64,000 nt of DNA from NCBI RefSeq assembly GCF_032362555.1, contig NC_083532.1:4353001-4417000 (forward strand), read 5' to 3'. Of the stretch, positions 53,216 through 64,000 are shown piece by piece; within the stretch, counting starts at the first letter, position 1; every line of letters starts with the position of its first letter. Source of the DNA: Amyelois transitella. Lineage: Eukaryota; Arthropoda; Insecta; Lepidoptera; Pyralidae. The position numbers were made by a program, and so were the translations under genes. Under the pieces are notes generated by a model that saw only the letters and a list, made by a program, of their open reading frames with translations, made no database searches and was not told the DNA's origin.

Positions 53216-53356
53216 TGTTTTTTTATGGAAAGTCAGAATATGAGGCGACTATATTTTTTTAATGAAGTTCGAAAACTGTTGTAAGTGTCGAAAAAAAAAC
53301 CTTCTTTTTATTTCCATTTAAATAATTTTTTGTCACAAGCTGTTATATATAGCTAA
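53216..53356 (-). promoter_or_regulatory. Candidate first exon and TATA region of the chitin-binding gene
   Basis: On the minus strand CCATAAAAAAACA is followed by GTAAGTAAATC, with the last exon base A at 53216. This would supply the A of the split ATG, leaving a 133-bp intron. Upstream are GCTATATATAAC (about 53345-53355) and TATTTAAATGG. A different upstream exon cannot be excluded. Confidence 0.35.
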
Positions 53357-53655
53357 CAAAAAAAGTTAAAGTTATCTACATTTTGAAAACACTTGAGCAT
53401 TAATAGCCACCCTAAAGTACTTCATACACCTAATCAGACAGAGCCGACAGTCTTGAAAGGCCATGTTCAGCTGTAAGGCATATTGATGGAATTGAGATTC
53501 AAATAGTGACAGGCTCACTGCTTAAAAGAAGAATCCCAAGTTTATAAGCCATTTCCATGATTGAGTTTTACTCTTGTATTTTTTTATTTCTTCGCCTGTA
53601 TAATAAAGATATTATTTTTTTTATTGAATAACATATCGAAATATATAATTTTATA

Positions 53656-53898
53656 TCAATATCTATAATCTTCATTCCCATAATTGCATGCGTTGATCTC
53701 TTTTACGTTAATAGGATTATGTTGTTCATTTAATTTATCAAGTCTATCATCAATCCTGTTGCTATATATGTATGTAAGTTTAGGCGGCAAAAGATGAAAG
53801 AATGATATCAAAAACGAATCAAAAACATGTATCGTACGCGTGTTTCCAATTATTACACGATTTAACATATGATTAAGTAGCCTATCATATTTCATCAT
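53656..53898 (-). CDS. Unrecognised ORF, doubtful
   Basis: An open frame from ATG 53898 (MMKYDRLLNHMLNRVI...) ends NYGNEDYRY-stop, with HLLPPKLTYIYSNRIDDRLD in the middle. The composition is more protein-like than most AT-rich ORFs here, but there is no family match, promoter or splice evidence. Probably chance. Confidence 0.2.
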   Translation of the reverse strand: MMKYDRLLNHMLNRVIIGNTRTIHVFDSFLISFFHLLPPKLTYIYSNRIDDRLDKLNEQHNPINVKEINACNYGNEDYRY

Positions 53899-55021
53899 GA
53901 TGGACAATCTACTTATACGAATCTGTAGATCGTGTTTCGATAGTCGAAAAAGAATAATGGATTTGGGCTAGACGGAAAATTTTTAAGACTGGATATTTTA
54001 ACCTACGTAGGTATTACGATAAGGAATTAGGGTAGGTAACTTAGCATATTTGTTAAGTACAATAAACATGTAACAAAAAAGACGAGCAGTTATGTAGGTG
54101 TTGCCTACAAATTGATGTTTTCTACTCGGCTGCAAAAAAGGTAAAGTATAGTTCTTAGATAAAAAAAAAATTAAAATAAACTTCTATCCATAAGAAGAAA
54201 ATGCGAAATAAAATAATAGTTATAACAAAATATGTATAGAATACTAAACGAGCTATATTTGTATAACCCAAAAACATTTTCTCTTAATAAAATGGTCGCT
54301 AGACATCGACAATTTCAATACAGCTCGCCAACTGTTTGGCGACCGATTCGGCTTTTAAGTTTATGTGTTCGATCTTCGAATCGATCGATTGAATGTGTTC
54401 GAATTTCTGGTTTGGATCCCTGGCAACGGACTGTTTCTTTTTTTTTAATATAATTTATTTGTTGGGGTTATTTAAATTATTTTACCACATTTTATGATAA
54501 TTCTGACTTCCTCCGAGCATGGCTCGGTCGCCAATACATAAAGTGTTATCCATCTATAGTTCTTTATTTTAGAATTACAAAAACACGTATCCAAGTATCA
54601 AGATTGTTTATTTCATTACCTGAAGAAATGGACTACACCGCAGAATACGGGCATTATGATTAAATGTGGATTACACCTACAAATTGTTTTGTCTTTTGCA
54701 TCTCGCTCGCTTAATTTCTACGCTAAATATCTAGAACTACTGAGGATCCAAATAAATATTTTTGTTTTAAGCAAGAAATTAATCGCATAATTGGCGTAAA
54801 AACCAATCAGTTATGACATATCCGGGTGACTTGGCCCAATCAAAATATTGATGACTATTGATGTTGAAATAAAACACGCGGTACTCTTGTAGTACATAAT
54901 CTAATTAAAATTAATCAGTTACGATAAAATCTATTACTGATAAAATGGCATGATAGCTGTTGCACTTATGATTCAAGTTACAAATTCCAGATTACTATTA
55001 AAAGTCATATATTCCCATATA

Positions 55022-55230
55022 TCCTCCATATTTTCCTCATGGATGTTGTAAGAGGCGACTAAGGTATAGGCTTATAAACCCCTCTTGAATGCGGTGGGCA
55101 CGCAACCTATCACTATTTGAATCTCAATTCCATCATGAAGCCATACAGCTGAACGTAGCCTTTCATTGTTTTCGATACTGTTGGCTTTGTCTACCCCGTA
55201 ATGGATATAGACGTGACTATGACGTATGTA
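55022..55230 (+). repeat. Family A element lacking its 5' end
   Basis: TCCTCATGGATGTTGTAAGAGG to GACTATGACGTATGTATAAA. Confidence 0.8.
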
Positions 55231-55937
55231 TAAATTCCATGCTGGTCTGTTAACGAAGAAAAAACAATGTGTCAGCTGCTTCTATTAATGTTAATTCATA
55301 AGACTATATTATTGCATGCCAACTTGAATGTTTAGTGCTTAAAACAAATGTAACAACTCATTCATTAATTGCATAATAAATCATTCATTCATTCATTCTC
55401 TTCCCGTGATTCACTCTCACTCAGATTGTAAAAAAAAACAAACTTAATGAGAAAGAAAGAAAGGCTGATAAACTTGTAATTTTTATGTAGACGATGTATT
55501 AGCAACCTGTCACTTATTGAATATAATTTTCATCATCCTACTGGTTCATACTACTTAGGTACTTATTACCAAGTCACCCTATTTTCTGTGTCTGAATGTA
55601 AATATGCGCTAATCTCGGAAAGTTGTAGACGGGTTTTGTCATGTTTGAAATGGTGCAAAGAGGATTTTCTGAGGAAGGTTTATATGTAAAAGGTAAATAA
55701 ATGATCGCCGTGCGAAGCCGGAGCGGGTCGTTAGTATTTAAAAAATTTTGTCGTTTAAAAATACTTAACGTTGCAAGGATGTATGGCATCATTTTATATA
55801 GGTATGTATGTAAAGTCGCTGCCATTTCGTTTCGCAACTGTTTTAATCACGATCCCTTTTTAATTGTTTTTTAGTAAATTCGGCTGTTAGGTGTATAAGG
55901 CTTTGACTCCTGTGCCAATTGGCTCTGTCCCGTTATA

Positions 55938-56284
55938 ACATACATACATACATAAAATCACGCCTCTTCCCCGGAAGGGTAGGCAGAGACTACATCTTTC
56001 CACTTGCCACGATCTCTGCCTACATCCTTCGCTTCATCCACATTCATAACTCTCTTCATTTAAACTCGGCGGTTTCGCTCACAAACTCTCCACATGAACA
56101 AACTATCTATACATACCTACCCTTTTTTATTCCTGCAACTGCATCTTTCACATCACAACATTCCCTTCTCACGCTGTTCTTTATCCGGTCACTCAATTTC
56201 ACACCGATCATAAATACTCCTTAACGCTCTCATTTCCACTGCATTTATTCTGCTTTCGTGCTTCTTTTGCCCACCCAACTTTCA
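55938..56284 (-). mobile_element. RTE-like 3' end with internal deletion
   Basis: (CATA)n-AAATCACGCCTCTTCCC, then codons parallel to the 43.3-kb copy, but the GRPRRTYLDQIKDVLVKG region is missing. Confidence 0.85.
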
Positions 56285-56957
56285 TAATAAATCACGTAAT
56301 AAAAAAATATAAATGTTTGGATATAAATGGCTGGATTGCTTATAACCTATATGTACCTAGATATTCCTAATTACATTAATATCTAGGCGTAAAACACGAC
56401 TCATCAGTCTTGGATTAAAATAAATTGACAACGTAAGATTACATCAATAAAATTGCCCTCAAAACTAGATTATAATTACTTATGACGTCTAAAGCAAAAC
56501 TATTACATAGATTAGATAGATAGAAAAATCATGCGTTTTGCTACTGTTCATAACTAATAAATACTTATAATGATTTCTTTGTTAAAACTGATTTATCGCA
56601 TGACATCATGGAATTAATTTTATTTATTGATAACTATTAATACGTCTCATTGCGTGATAATTATAAAACTTTTGATTTATTGTGCTTTGCGTTTTTTTTT
56701 TTGTAAAATTGTCGCCTGGTTACTTGTCAAGTACCTACCTACCAAATTGTAAGATAATTATTGTAGGCATTAAGTGATCTACAATGTTGTTCTAGGTAGG
56801 TATTCTAGGAATATAAGTATTTATTACAACGTGTATGGAACTTTTTCAAACTTTGTTTATAATTGCGCACTAATATCCATGCAGGGATTTTGTGGCGGGA
56901 ACCCGAACGTCATGTTATTTTTGTGCAGGGATATTTTTTTCCAAAAATTTGTGTTTG

Positions 56958-57110
56958 ATGAGTGTCGGAGACAAGTTGGAGAAAGTTACAATAAAGGATT
57001 TTTGTGTTGACCAAAAAAAAATCCCGCGAAATGGCGAAGTAAAGCACACAACTATCACTCGACCATTAAACGCAGACAGAATATTTTATAACGAAAACGT
57101 ACCTACTTAA
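56958..57110 (+). CDS. Unrecognised 50-aa ORF, doubtful
   Basis: MSVGDKLEKVTIKDFCVDQK start and ITRPLNADRIFYNENVPT end. Charged and soluble-looking, in a locally GC-richer segment after a TTTTTGTGCAG acceptor-like site. No family recognised and no supporting exon found. Confidence 0.25.
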   Translation: MSVGDKLEKVTIKDFCVDQKKIPRNGEVKHTTITRPLNADRIFYNENVPT

Positions 57111-57240
57111 ACTCGACACTCGTAAAATTTTTCTCATGAAGAAGTTGTAGATTTGCACAAGAAAGCAAAAAAAAAACATACATGAAAATTTTCAGCTGCT
57201 TTCTAGAAAATACTAAGAAAGGATAGAATGGTAGGTACAC

Positions 57241-57585
57241 CATGCTTAAAGTGACCATACGTCCCGCTTTCGGCGGGATTGTCCCGCTTTCAGGCTCTCT
57301 GTCCCGCTGTCCCCAGCGAGAGCAAAAATGTCCCGCTTTTGCAAACAAACCAAAGTTTTATACTTATTTTATATCAACATTGCACTCAAATCTCGCTGAC
57401 GAGAACAGTCAGTCAAAAATACTAAATTTACAGACAAAATTAATATTTTTTACTGTTTTATTATATGTATAGATAATTATTTATTATTAACTTATTAAGT
57501 ATATTGTATTTTTTTTATTTACTTATGTACAAAATTCCGTAAGCGTCCCGCTCTGACGCAAAAAAAAATGGTCACGTTAACCATG
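57241..57585. mobile_element. Non-autonomous element with TCCCGCT repeats
   Basis: CATGCTTAAAGTGACCA and the complement of the other end (CATGGTTAACGTGACCA) match at 14 of 17 positions. The left half repeats GTCCCGCTTT/GTCCCGCTGT several times, and GCGTCCCGCTC recurs near the right end. It resembles hAT-type MITEs; no clear target duplication. Confidence 0.55.
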
Positions 57586-58248
57586 CTACAACACAAATTC
57601 TTTATTTATATAGATCTTCAAATTGCTTCCTGTCCTGGTTAATCCTAATATGTACCTTAATGTACGAAAATATCTTTATTATTTATATTTACACGAGTAT
57701 AAATTATTTTACGATAAACTGAAGATTAAAAGCGATAAATAAATAACTATTCTAAATTCATTTTTTCGATTATCTGTGTAGGTAGGTATATCATAAAAGC
57801 TGAACGTGGCATTTCAGTCATTTGAGACTGTTGGCTCTGTCAAACTCGCAAAAGATATAGACGTGCTGGAATATATGTATATTTATGTATGCATTTAACA
57901 AAACGCAAATTTAGTATTGCCTTTATGGTCGACATAAGTAGAAATAATTTGAGCAGTTTCGAAATACCTAAATAACGCATAAACATACAATTATTACTTT
58001 CCCAGAGGGGTAGGTAGAGACAACACATGTGTATTAGGTTTAAAAATAAAACACGATAAACTCAATGCTTGATGATGAGTAGTATTGAAATTGGAGACTT
58101 TCTTGTGAAAAGTCAAATAATCTCTTTGGTTATCCGAAATGATAAAGGAGAGATATTTTTATTGAATATGCGATGTACGTTAAAATCAAATTGGTCGAAG
58201 GTGATAAGAATACGGCAACACCAAATTGATGTCACCTATCACTGTCAT

Positions 58249-58253
58249 TCAGT
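58249..58253 (+). promoter_or_regulatory. Candidate initiator of the NFATC2IP-like gene
   Basis: TCAGT in CATTCAGTTC, 70 bp upstream of the ATG, without a TATA box about 30 bp before it. Confidence 0.3.
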
Positions 58254-58322
58254 TCAATATTAATTGTTGTTTTGTTGTGGTTGTGATGATCGTGGAGTTG
58301 TGTTTAATTATTTTCTTAAACA

Positions 58323-60054
58323 ATGTCTTCTTCAGATTCCGATGATGATTGTTACGGAAACATAGCGAAGAAATTACAATCGATGAAAAACAAATATACA
58401 GAAGATAAAGTTGAATACAGCAGTATCTTGAACGAATCATCGGAAATAGACGAGATTGTAAAAAAAGCTGGTATTGGCGCGAAAACCGTGGTCAATCCTG
58501 TTGTTAATACTAAAAAAGCGGATGAAGATGAAAGTTTTGAGTTGTCTGAAGACTTAAAACTTGAATGTTTACTTGCTGGGTCGTCTAAAAGAGTAACTAG
58601 AGCATCTTCTAAAAGAGGTAAGAAAAAAGATGAGACTAATGAAGAAATGCCGGCTCCGACAAGAAGAAAAAGTGATGAAAGTCCAAATGAAAGTTCTAGA
58701 GGTCAAAGAGGCCGAGGTAGAGGCCGTCGGGGCCGACATGATACTAATAACGGTGTGTTAAATATAAGTGCTAGTAATACAGGGCGGGGCCGAGGTAGAA
58801 GAGGCCGAGCGACGCCTCGAGGCCGCAGAGGACGTGGAAGACACAGACCGAATTGGCAATCCATTTTTGATGAAGACTTTGAAACCGCAGTCACACCAAA
58901 TACACCAGTCTACCCGACTTACAGCGTTGGCAACACAGACGAGTACCCGGACCAAAGTGAAAGTCAAAGCTTATTTAGTAAAAAGCCACAAACACAAACC
59001 GACATAGTTATTATAGATGATAATGATCCGTTAGAAGAAAATGAGGAGTTATCAGTAAAAGTTTACTGGCAAAGCGCCGAGTATTTCAAATTCTCAATAC
59101 GTAAATATCAAAAACTCACATCAATATTCGACTATTTTGCCAAAAAGGAGAATGTCAATTTTGACAAATTATTTTTTACGTTCAATGACAGAATTTTAAA
59201 GCCTGATGATACTCCGGACTCTATAAATTATAATATCGTTAAATTCATTGACGGCGGGATTGTCAACCAAAGTGTTTCGAAGTTAGTAACGAATAATAAA
59301 AATAATGTTACGAATGGCATCAAATTGAAATTCCAATGTCAGAATGTGAAGAAGCCGTTTGAAACGGTGATCAGGTTGGAGGAACGGCTGTCAGTCGCCA
59401 TGTTGAAATGTGCAGAATTTTTCGAGAAGCCTTTAGATAAGTTGCGGTTTGAATTTGACGGGGACACATTATCAGGTAAATTTGGTTTTTTTTTCTGATA
59501 GACTTATAAACTTGGGAAGCTACTTTTATGGTGGGCCAGCAACCAGTTAGCCTTATAATAAATTCAAGACTTGTTTTACGATATAATATTAGCCCAATAA
59601 TACTATATTTTTTTAAATAAATACTTATATAGATAAACATCCAAGACCCAGGCCAATCGAAGAAAGTTCCTTTCTCATCATGCCCTGGCCGGGATTCGAA
59701 CCCGGGATCCGGTGTAATAGACAAGCGCACTACAGCTACGCCACAGTGGGGGTCAAAACTTGTGTTTTAACTAATAACATTTCTTTTATCACATATGTAT
59801 ATAGTTTTTACCTTCTCACACATAACATACATAATCACACGTGCTTCACTCCCTTAAGTATATAAGGGAGTGAAGCTGGTGTTGAATTTATCCGAAAACT
59901 ATTCAACAAGTCCTAAATTTCTTTTATCACTAGCTAAATCTGAGAGATTGGTCCATAGACATTTATTTTAACCCTCGTGTTTTCAGGTAAAAATACACCT
60001 GAAGACTTGGAACTAGAAGGTGGAGAATGCATAGATGTGAAAATACTAAGCTGA
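58323..60054 (+). CDS. NFATC2IP/Rad60-like protein with two SUMO-like domains
   Basis: Nuclear adaptor of the Rad60-Esc2-NIP45 family, linked to SUMO signalling and genome stability through the SUMO-conjugating enzyme Ubc9. Exon 1 is 58323-59475 and exon 2 is 59987-60054, phase 1, GT-AG, 406 aa. Seen: acidic Ser-rich start (MSSSDSDDDC), two RG-rich blocks (126-138 and 154-175, GRGRGRRGR type), a SUMO-interacting-motif-like IVIIDDND (228-235), SUMO-like domain 1 (about 243-314) and domain 2 (about 332-406) ending GDTLSGKNTPEDLELEGGE then CIDVKILS. There is no terminal Gly-Gly, so it cannot be conjugated like SUMO, as expected for the family. Reading through the intron would give a false tail KFGFFF. 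The intron holds a family B SINE. Confidence 0.88.
59540..59750 (-). repeat. Family B SINE in the NFATC2IP-like intron
   Basis: Complement TGTGGCGTAGCTGTAG and GGGTTCGAATCCCGG; 3' part diverged. Confidence 0.85.
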
Positions 60055-61060
60055 TAAATGTGGATTCTGTTTATAAAGGATTCTATCATTCATTCATATA
60101 ATCACGTCTATATCCCTTGCGGGGTAGACAGAGCCAGAAGTCTTAGAAGAATGATAGGCCATGTTCAGCTGTTAGGCTTAATGATAGAATTGAGATTAAA
60201 TCCTTCCTTCAAAGCAGAGTAATATTTTTTTACAGTGTCTGAAATAGATCATGAATGTAGCAGTTGAAAAGTTGCTTGTCTTTGTATAAAAATAAGGTCC
60301 ATACTAAATATCATTGTCGTGGGCGTATGAAGTGATCGGGGAGTGCCCACCCCAAATTAGTTTATCCATCCTTGAATACTCAAAAATAGGCAGTCCGATT
60401 GTTGAGTTCCTACAGCTAATCAACTCAAAATTGATGATACGTCGAAGTCATACTGTGACCCCGGTCAAATTAAATCAAATATATTTATTGTGTAACAAAG
60501 GTTAAAAGGCTGTTACATATTTGTGATAATTTCTGTGAGCTGCTGGTCGGTGCAAGCCGGTCGAAATGTCAGGTAAAAACGGCTTGGCGTTACCGTTTGC
60601 ATATTATAATAACAATACGTACGACGCGAAAGTTTAAAAGGTAAAAATAGTCGGGTCCCGGGCTCGATATTTTTTATAATGAGGACACGACTGCGCTCGA
60701 AACAGCAGTGCAATCATGTAAAGAGTAAAAATCATGGAAGTATGTAATAAATTTGTCATTAAAATTTAGTAGTCTTAATTTTTCACATGTCTGCTTGGTT
60801 ACAATATAGTTATTAATAGAAATAAATATTAATAACTTCTTTGATTGTACATAAATGTAACATACTGACGTGACTTTGAACTTTCAGTCCGCGAAACTGT
60901 TGGCTCTGTCTGTCCCCGTAAGGGATGAATGATTACATGTATGTTAAAGTTAATAATATTAAAATTATCAAGGTGAAGTTTCGCACAATTCGTGGTTACA
61001 GGCGGACCTTGGGTGCGCAAACAGGACAAACAATAGACAAAACTAAATACAAATGGAAAT

Positions 61061-61295
61061 ACGTGTGGTTCCCGGCACCAATACAAAAAAGAATAGGACC
61101 ACTCCATCTCTTTCCCATGGATGTCGTAAAAGGCGACTAAGGGATAGGCTTACAAACTTGGGATTCTTTTTTAGGCGATGGGCTAGCAACCTGTCACTAT
61201 TTGAATCTCAATTCTATCATTACCTAAGCCAAATAGCTGAACGTGGCCATTCAGTTTTTCAAGACAGTTGGCTCTGTCTACCCCGCAAGGGATTG
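61061..61295 (+). repeat. Family A element, tail truncated
   Basis: CGTGTGGTTCCCGGCACC to CCCCGCAAGGGATTGGG; otherwise close to consensus. Confidence 0.9.
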
Positions 61296-62616
61296 GGCCG
61301 CTAAGTTAAATACATAATACATCTATGAATTTTATTGTGTCTGTATTTTAGAAATATAATTTTGTAATGCAATGTAAGTATTAGTTTATAATTTTATTTA
61401 AAATAAAACAACTATTTTAAATATTTTTTTTTTGTTTCTTATTAGTGGTCCTTTTCTAAAGTCCAGGGACCACACGACATCGTTTACCATCACACACAGC
61501 GAATCGCTTATTGATGTTGTAGTTTAGAATTTAACGGAAAACTTTGTAATTTCAGGTTCATAGATATTCTTATAAAAAATGCGTAGGTACTTCGGGATGG
61601 TTAAAGAACCCTTTGTCATAAATATTAGTTAGCCTGTCTCTGCCTACCCCTCCGGGAAAGAGGCGTGATTTTATGTATGTATGTATATATTAGTTAGCCT
61701 TTCATTTGATTGATTTTTACAAACTGTTCGGAAGAGAAGCAGCTGGTGCACGCTACGTTTTTAGGGCTCCGCAACTAAAAGGAAATACTAGGCCTCCGCT
61801 GTCTGACTGTCTGTCTGTTTATCTGTCATATCTCATAACCATGATGGCAAGAAAGCTGAAATGTTCACAAATTATGTATTTCCTTTGCCGCTGTAACAAC
61901 AAATAATAATTAAAAATAAAATATATATATATGTATATTAAGGGGGTTCCGATACAATAAACGTGCATTTTTCGTATTTTTTGCTCAAATCTTCTATATC
62001 TGCTCTTTGGAAATGTAGTAGGTAGATTTTATTACACTAAATAATAATGGTAACAGGTAAACGCTTAAAAAATTTCACAGAATAATTACTTGTATATTAC
62101 CTTTCAAAATAAATGATTAAATAAACATAAAGTAATTATTAAAAGGAGGCTCCCATAAAACAAACGTATTTTTATAGGTACGGGACCCATTGTGCGCAAG
62201 TCCGACTCGCTCTTGGCCGCTTTTTTTTCTTAACATATTAGCTTAGCTGGTCTGGCGACTAAGAACAGAAATCTACATAATATATTTTATGTAGATCATT
62301 TATAGATTTTCCTGTAATTAATTTGATGTTAGATAGGCAACTACGTGGATCGATCATTCTAAATGATAAAATGAATGTATCTTATTACTTGGGCATAAAT
62401 GATTTTGTTTTACTTATACGCCATTTTTTTTAAATATAGACTATGTGCATACGTCCACGTTTTAGATTCAAGATCTATAATTGGAAATGCTGCAGTGTAG
62501 TTGTTCCTCCGCTCCCTCTACATCTGCTTTTTGGAAACGGTAGTAGATATGATTGTAAGTACTAAAGTTATTTTGACTTTTTCCAATTTGAAAAATAAAT
62601 CTATTGAATATCTGTA

Positions 62617-62850
62617 TAAAAGCCGGGTGAAAAAAAAGAATACGGCCACTTTATCTCGTTCCCATGGATGTACGACAAAGGCGACCAAGGGAGAGGCTTA
62701 TAAACTTGGGATTCTTCTTTTAGGCGATGGGCTAGCAACCTGTCACTATTTGAATCTTAATTCCATCATTGAGCCAAACAGCAGAAGTGGCCTTTCAGTC
62801 TTCAAGACTGTTGGCTTTGTCTACCCCGCATGGGATAATCACGTGATTAT
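62617..62850 (+). repeat. Family A element, both ends worn
   Basis: AGCCGGGTGAAAAAAAAGAAT start to GGGATAATCACGTGATTATTC. Confidence 0.85.
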
Positions 62851-64000
62851 TCAGTGTAAATTTCGCTGTTGAATGGCCTGATTTAGAAGCAGAGCACTTT
62901 TTGAGTACCTACGTTATAAAAGTGGGCTAGATTCGAAATTTGAAAACTGTCAGAAACTTACTTGAAGTCATGTTTATTTTTCTTTTTTTTTTCGAAACGG
63001 AGATACACAAATGACACTGTTACACAAAACACGAGCACACTGACAGAAAAATACAGCAACGCTGTTTTTTATACTGCCTATATGTATTTTTGCATATTAC
63101 ATCCTCAATATATAGATTTTTCATTGCTAAAAAACAATTTTTATTACATGTAAATATTTTAAACGCAATCAAAAAGCGCTCTTATACTAATTGCAATAAG
63201 AATGTTAGCAAAATATTGTGGTTGTTCAATTTATCGTTGCAAAGATTAAACACTAGGAAGAATTATAATTTATCAAAGATAAAATTGAGATTATGACGAC
63301 TGAGGTACGGTGTGTCTTAGAGTACAAGTTTAAGGACTATTTAGCTCATTCACCTAACAATTTATTAATCATTCTTTCATAGCAAAGCCCTGTTTGTTTA
63401 CAAACCAACGGTTTCGAAAAAATCCTTATCCGCACATAATATGAATTTGTTACGATGTAGTTCAAGTACAGAACAGTTCTGACAGAACTTGAAAGTAGTG
63501 TAGTAGGTACCATGATGCTTTAACGGTTAGGGAAAACATCGTAAGGAAACTTGCAAATTCAGGCAATTGGATTTGTAACCATGACCGAACCAATACGGGT
63601 TAGGTTCCCCTGCAAAGGTTGCAGAGATCAGACGGGAGACGCTGCGTGTAAAAACCTCACCCAATCCAGGATCCATGGTCAAAGGCATACCCCGGGCTCC
63701 CCTTCAGAGTGGTGAGGATGCAACCGGGACTAAAGCCAGGTGGAAGAAGACGTCTTGAATGATACTTTATTCCAAAAAATCGATATGATATCCCCTATAT
63801 TTAATATGATTTTTAGAATTTCTGACTGTCTATCTGTATGTATGTATGTAAACGCGTTAACTATTCCCCCGATTTTAATGTAGTTTTCTCAGGTTAGGCT
63901 TGACCAAACTTGAAAGCTGATAGGTATACAAAAATATCTCCCCCCACCAAAAGGGGTAAAACAAGGGTCAGCTTTTTGTATCGAGATTTAGACTATTCGC

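Larger units (their letters stand above)
60060..64000. other. Repeat-rich sequence after the NFATC2IP-like gene
   Basis: No gene supported. Family A pieces at 60093-60200 (minus) and 60888-60945 (plus), full copies at 61061-61295 and 62617-62850 (plus), RTE end at 61634-61688, family E at 62485-62605 and family F at 63490-63750. AATAAA near 60747 is a weak candidate poly(A) signal. Confidence 0.55.

Noticed and set aside
54232..54453. 73-codon plus ORF (MYRILNELYLYNPK...)
   Set aside because: No family resemblance, splice context or repeat link; composition fits a chance ORF in AT-rich DNA.
58703..59007. ORFs in other frames over the Arg/Gly tract
   Set aside because: Produced by the biased RG-rich codons of the NFATC2IP-like gene.
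62962..63296. Overlapping Phe/Lys/Asn-rich ORFs
   Set aside because: Low-complexity AT-driven translations without motifs.

Overview
The window looks like lepidopteran (moth or butterfly) nuclear DNA. It is AT-rich, has canonical GT-AG introns, carries an invected-type engrailed-family gene, and is packed with short retroelements ending in (ATGT)n or TTTATAATATTAGTA tails. I found no bacterial, organellar or LTR-retrotransposon genes.

Four host genes can be supported. (1) An invected-like homeobox gene on the minus strand has coding exon 1 at 16113-17181 and an 81-nt exon at 15682-15762 carrying the Exd-binding EH2 peptide. Its homeodomain exons are not visible, so 1-15681 is probably a large intron. 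(2) A nine-exon secreted aldo-keto reductase runs on the plus strand from 39194 to 46585, with a TATA/initiator promoter. (3) A secreted protein with two chitin-binding (CBM14) domains runs on the minus strand from 53081 to 49217, convergent with the reductase. (4) A two-exon NFATC2IP/Rad60-like SUMO-like-domain protein lies on the plus strand, 58323-60054. A possible fifth is a small Cys-containing secreted peptide (8713-8908, plus), seen only as its last exon.

Two DNA transposons carry transposase genes. One is a structurally complete pogo-superfamily element (27316-30134) with perfect 24-bp inverted ends, TA flanks, an intact DD35D transposase and a C-terminal PHD finger. The other is a mariner (about 36636-37950) broken by a frameshift just after its third catalytic Asp. 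Several non-autonomous elements with inverted ends are also present.

Interspersed families are named here for reference. Family A: about 250 bp, starts GTGCCGTGTGGTTCCCGGCACC and ends (ATGT)n. RTE: 5'-truncated non-LTR copies with the same GTGATT-(ATGT)n tail, the likely mobiliser of A. Family B: tRNA-derived SINE. Families C and D: start CCCGCGACTTCGTCCGCG and end TTTATAATATTAGTA. E: a SINE-like repeat with GAAGCGGC...CTGCAGCATTTTC. F: repeat with GGTTGCATCCTCGCCACTCTGG. G: LINE 3' ends with CTTTATTGCA...AAAGGCGGACTTA. H: elements with CGCGCACGTAACGTACC. Most reductase and chitin-binding-gene introns contain one or more of these.

Layout: 0-15.6 kb, repeat-rich, probably invected intron; 15.6-17.2 kb, invected exons; 17.2-39 kb, intergenic (or invected 5' intron) with pogo and mariner; 39-46.6 kb, reductase; 46.7-49.1 kb, AT-rich spacer; 49.2-53.2 kb, chitin-binding gene; 53.3-58.2 kb, spacer; 58.3-60.1 kb, NFATC2IP-like gene; 60.1-64 kb, repeats and spacer.
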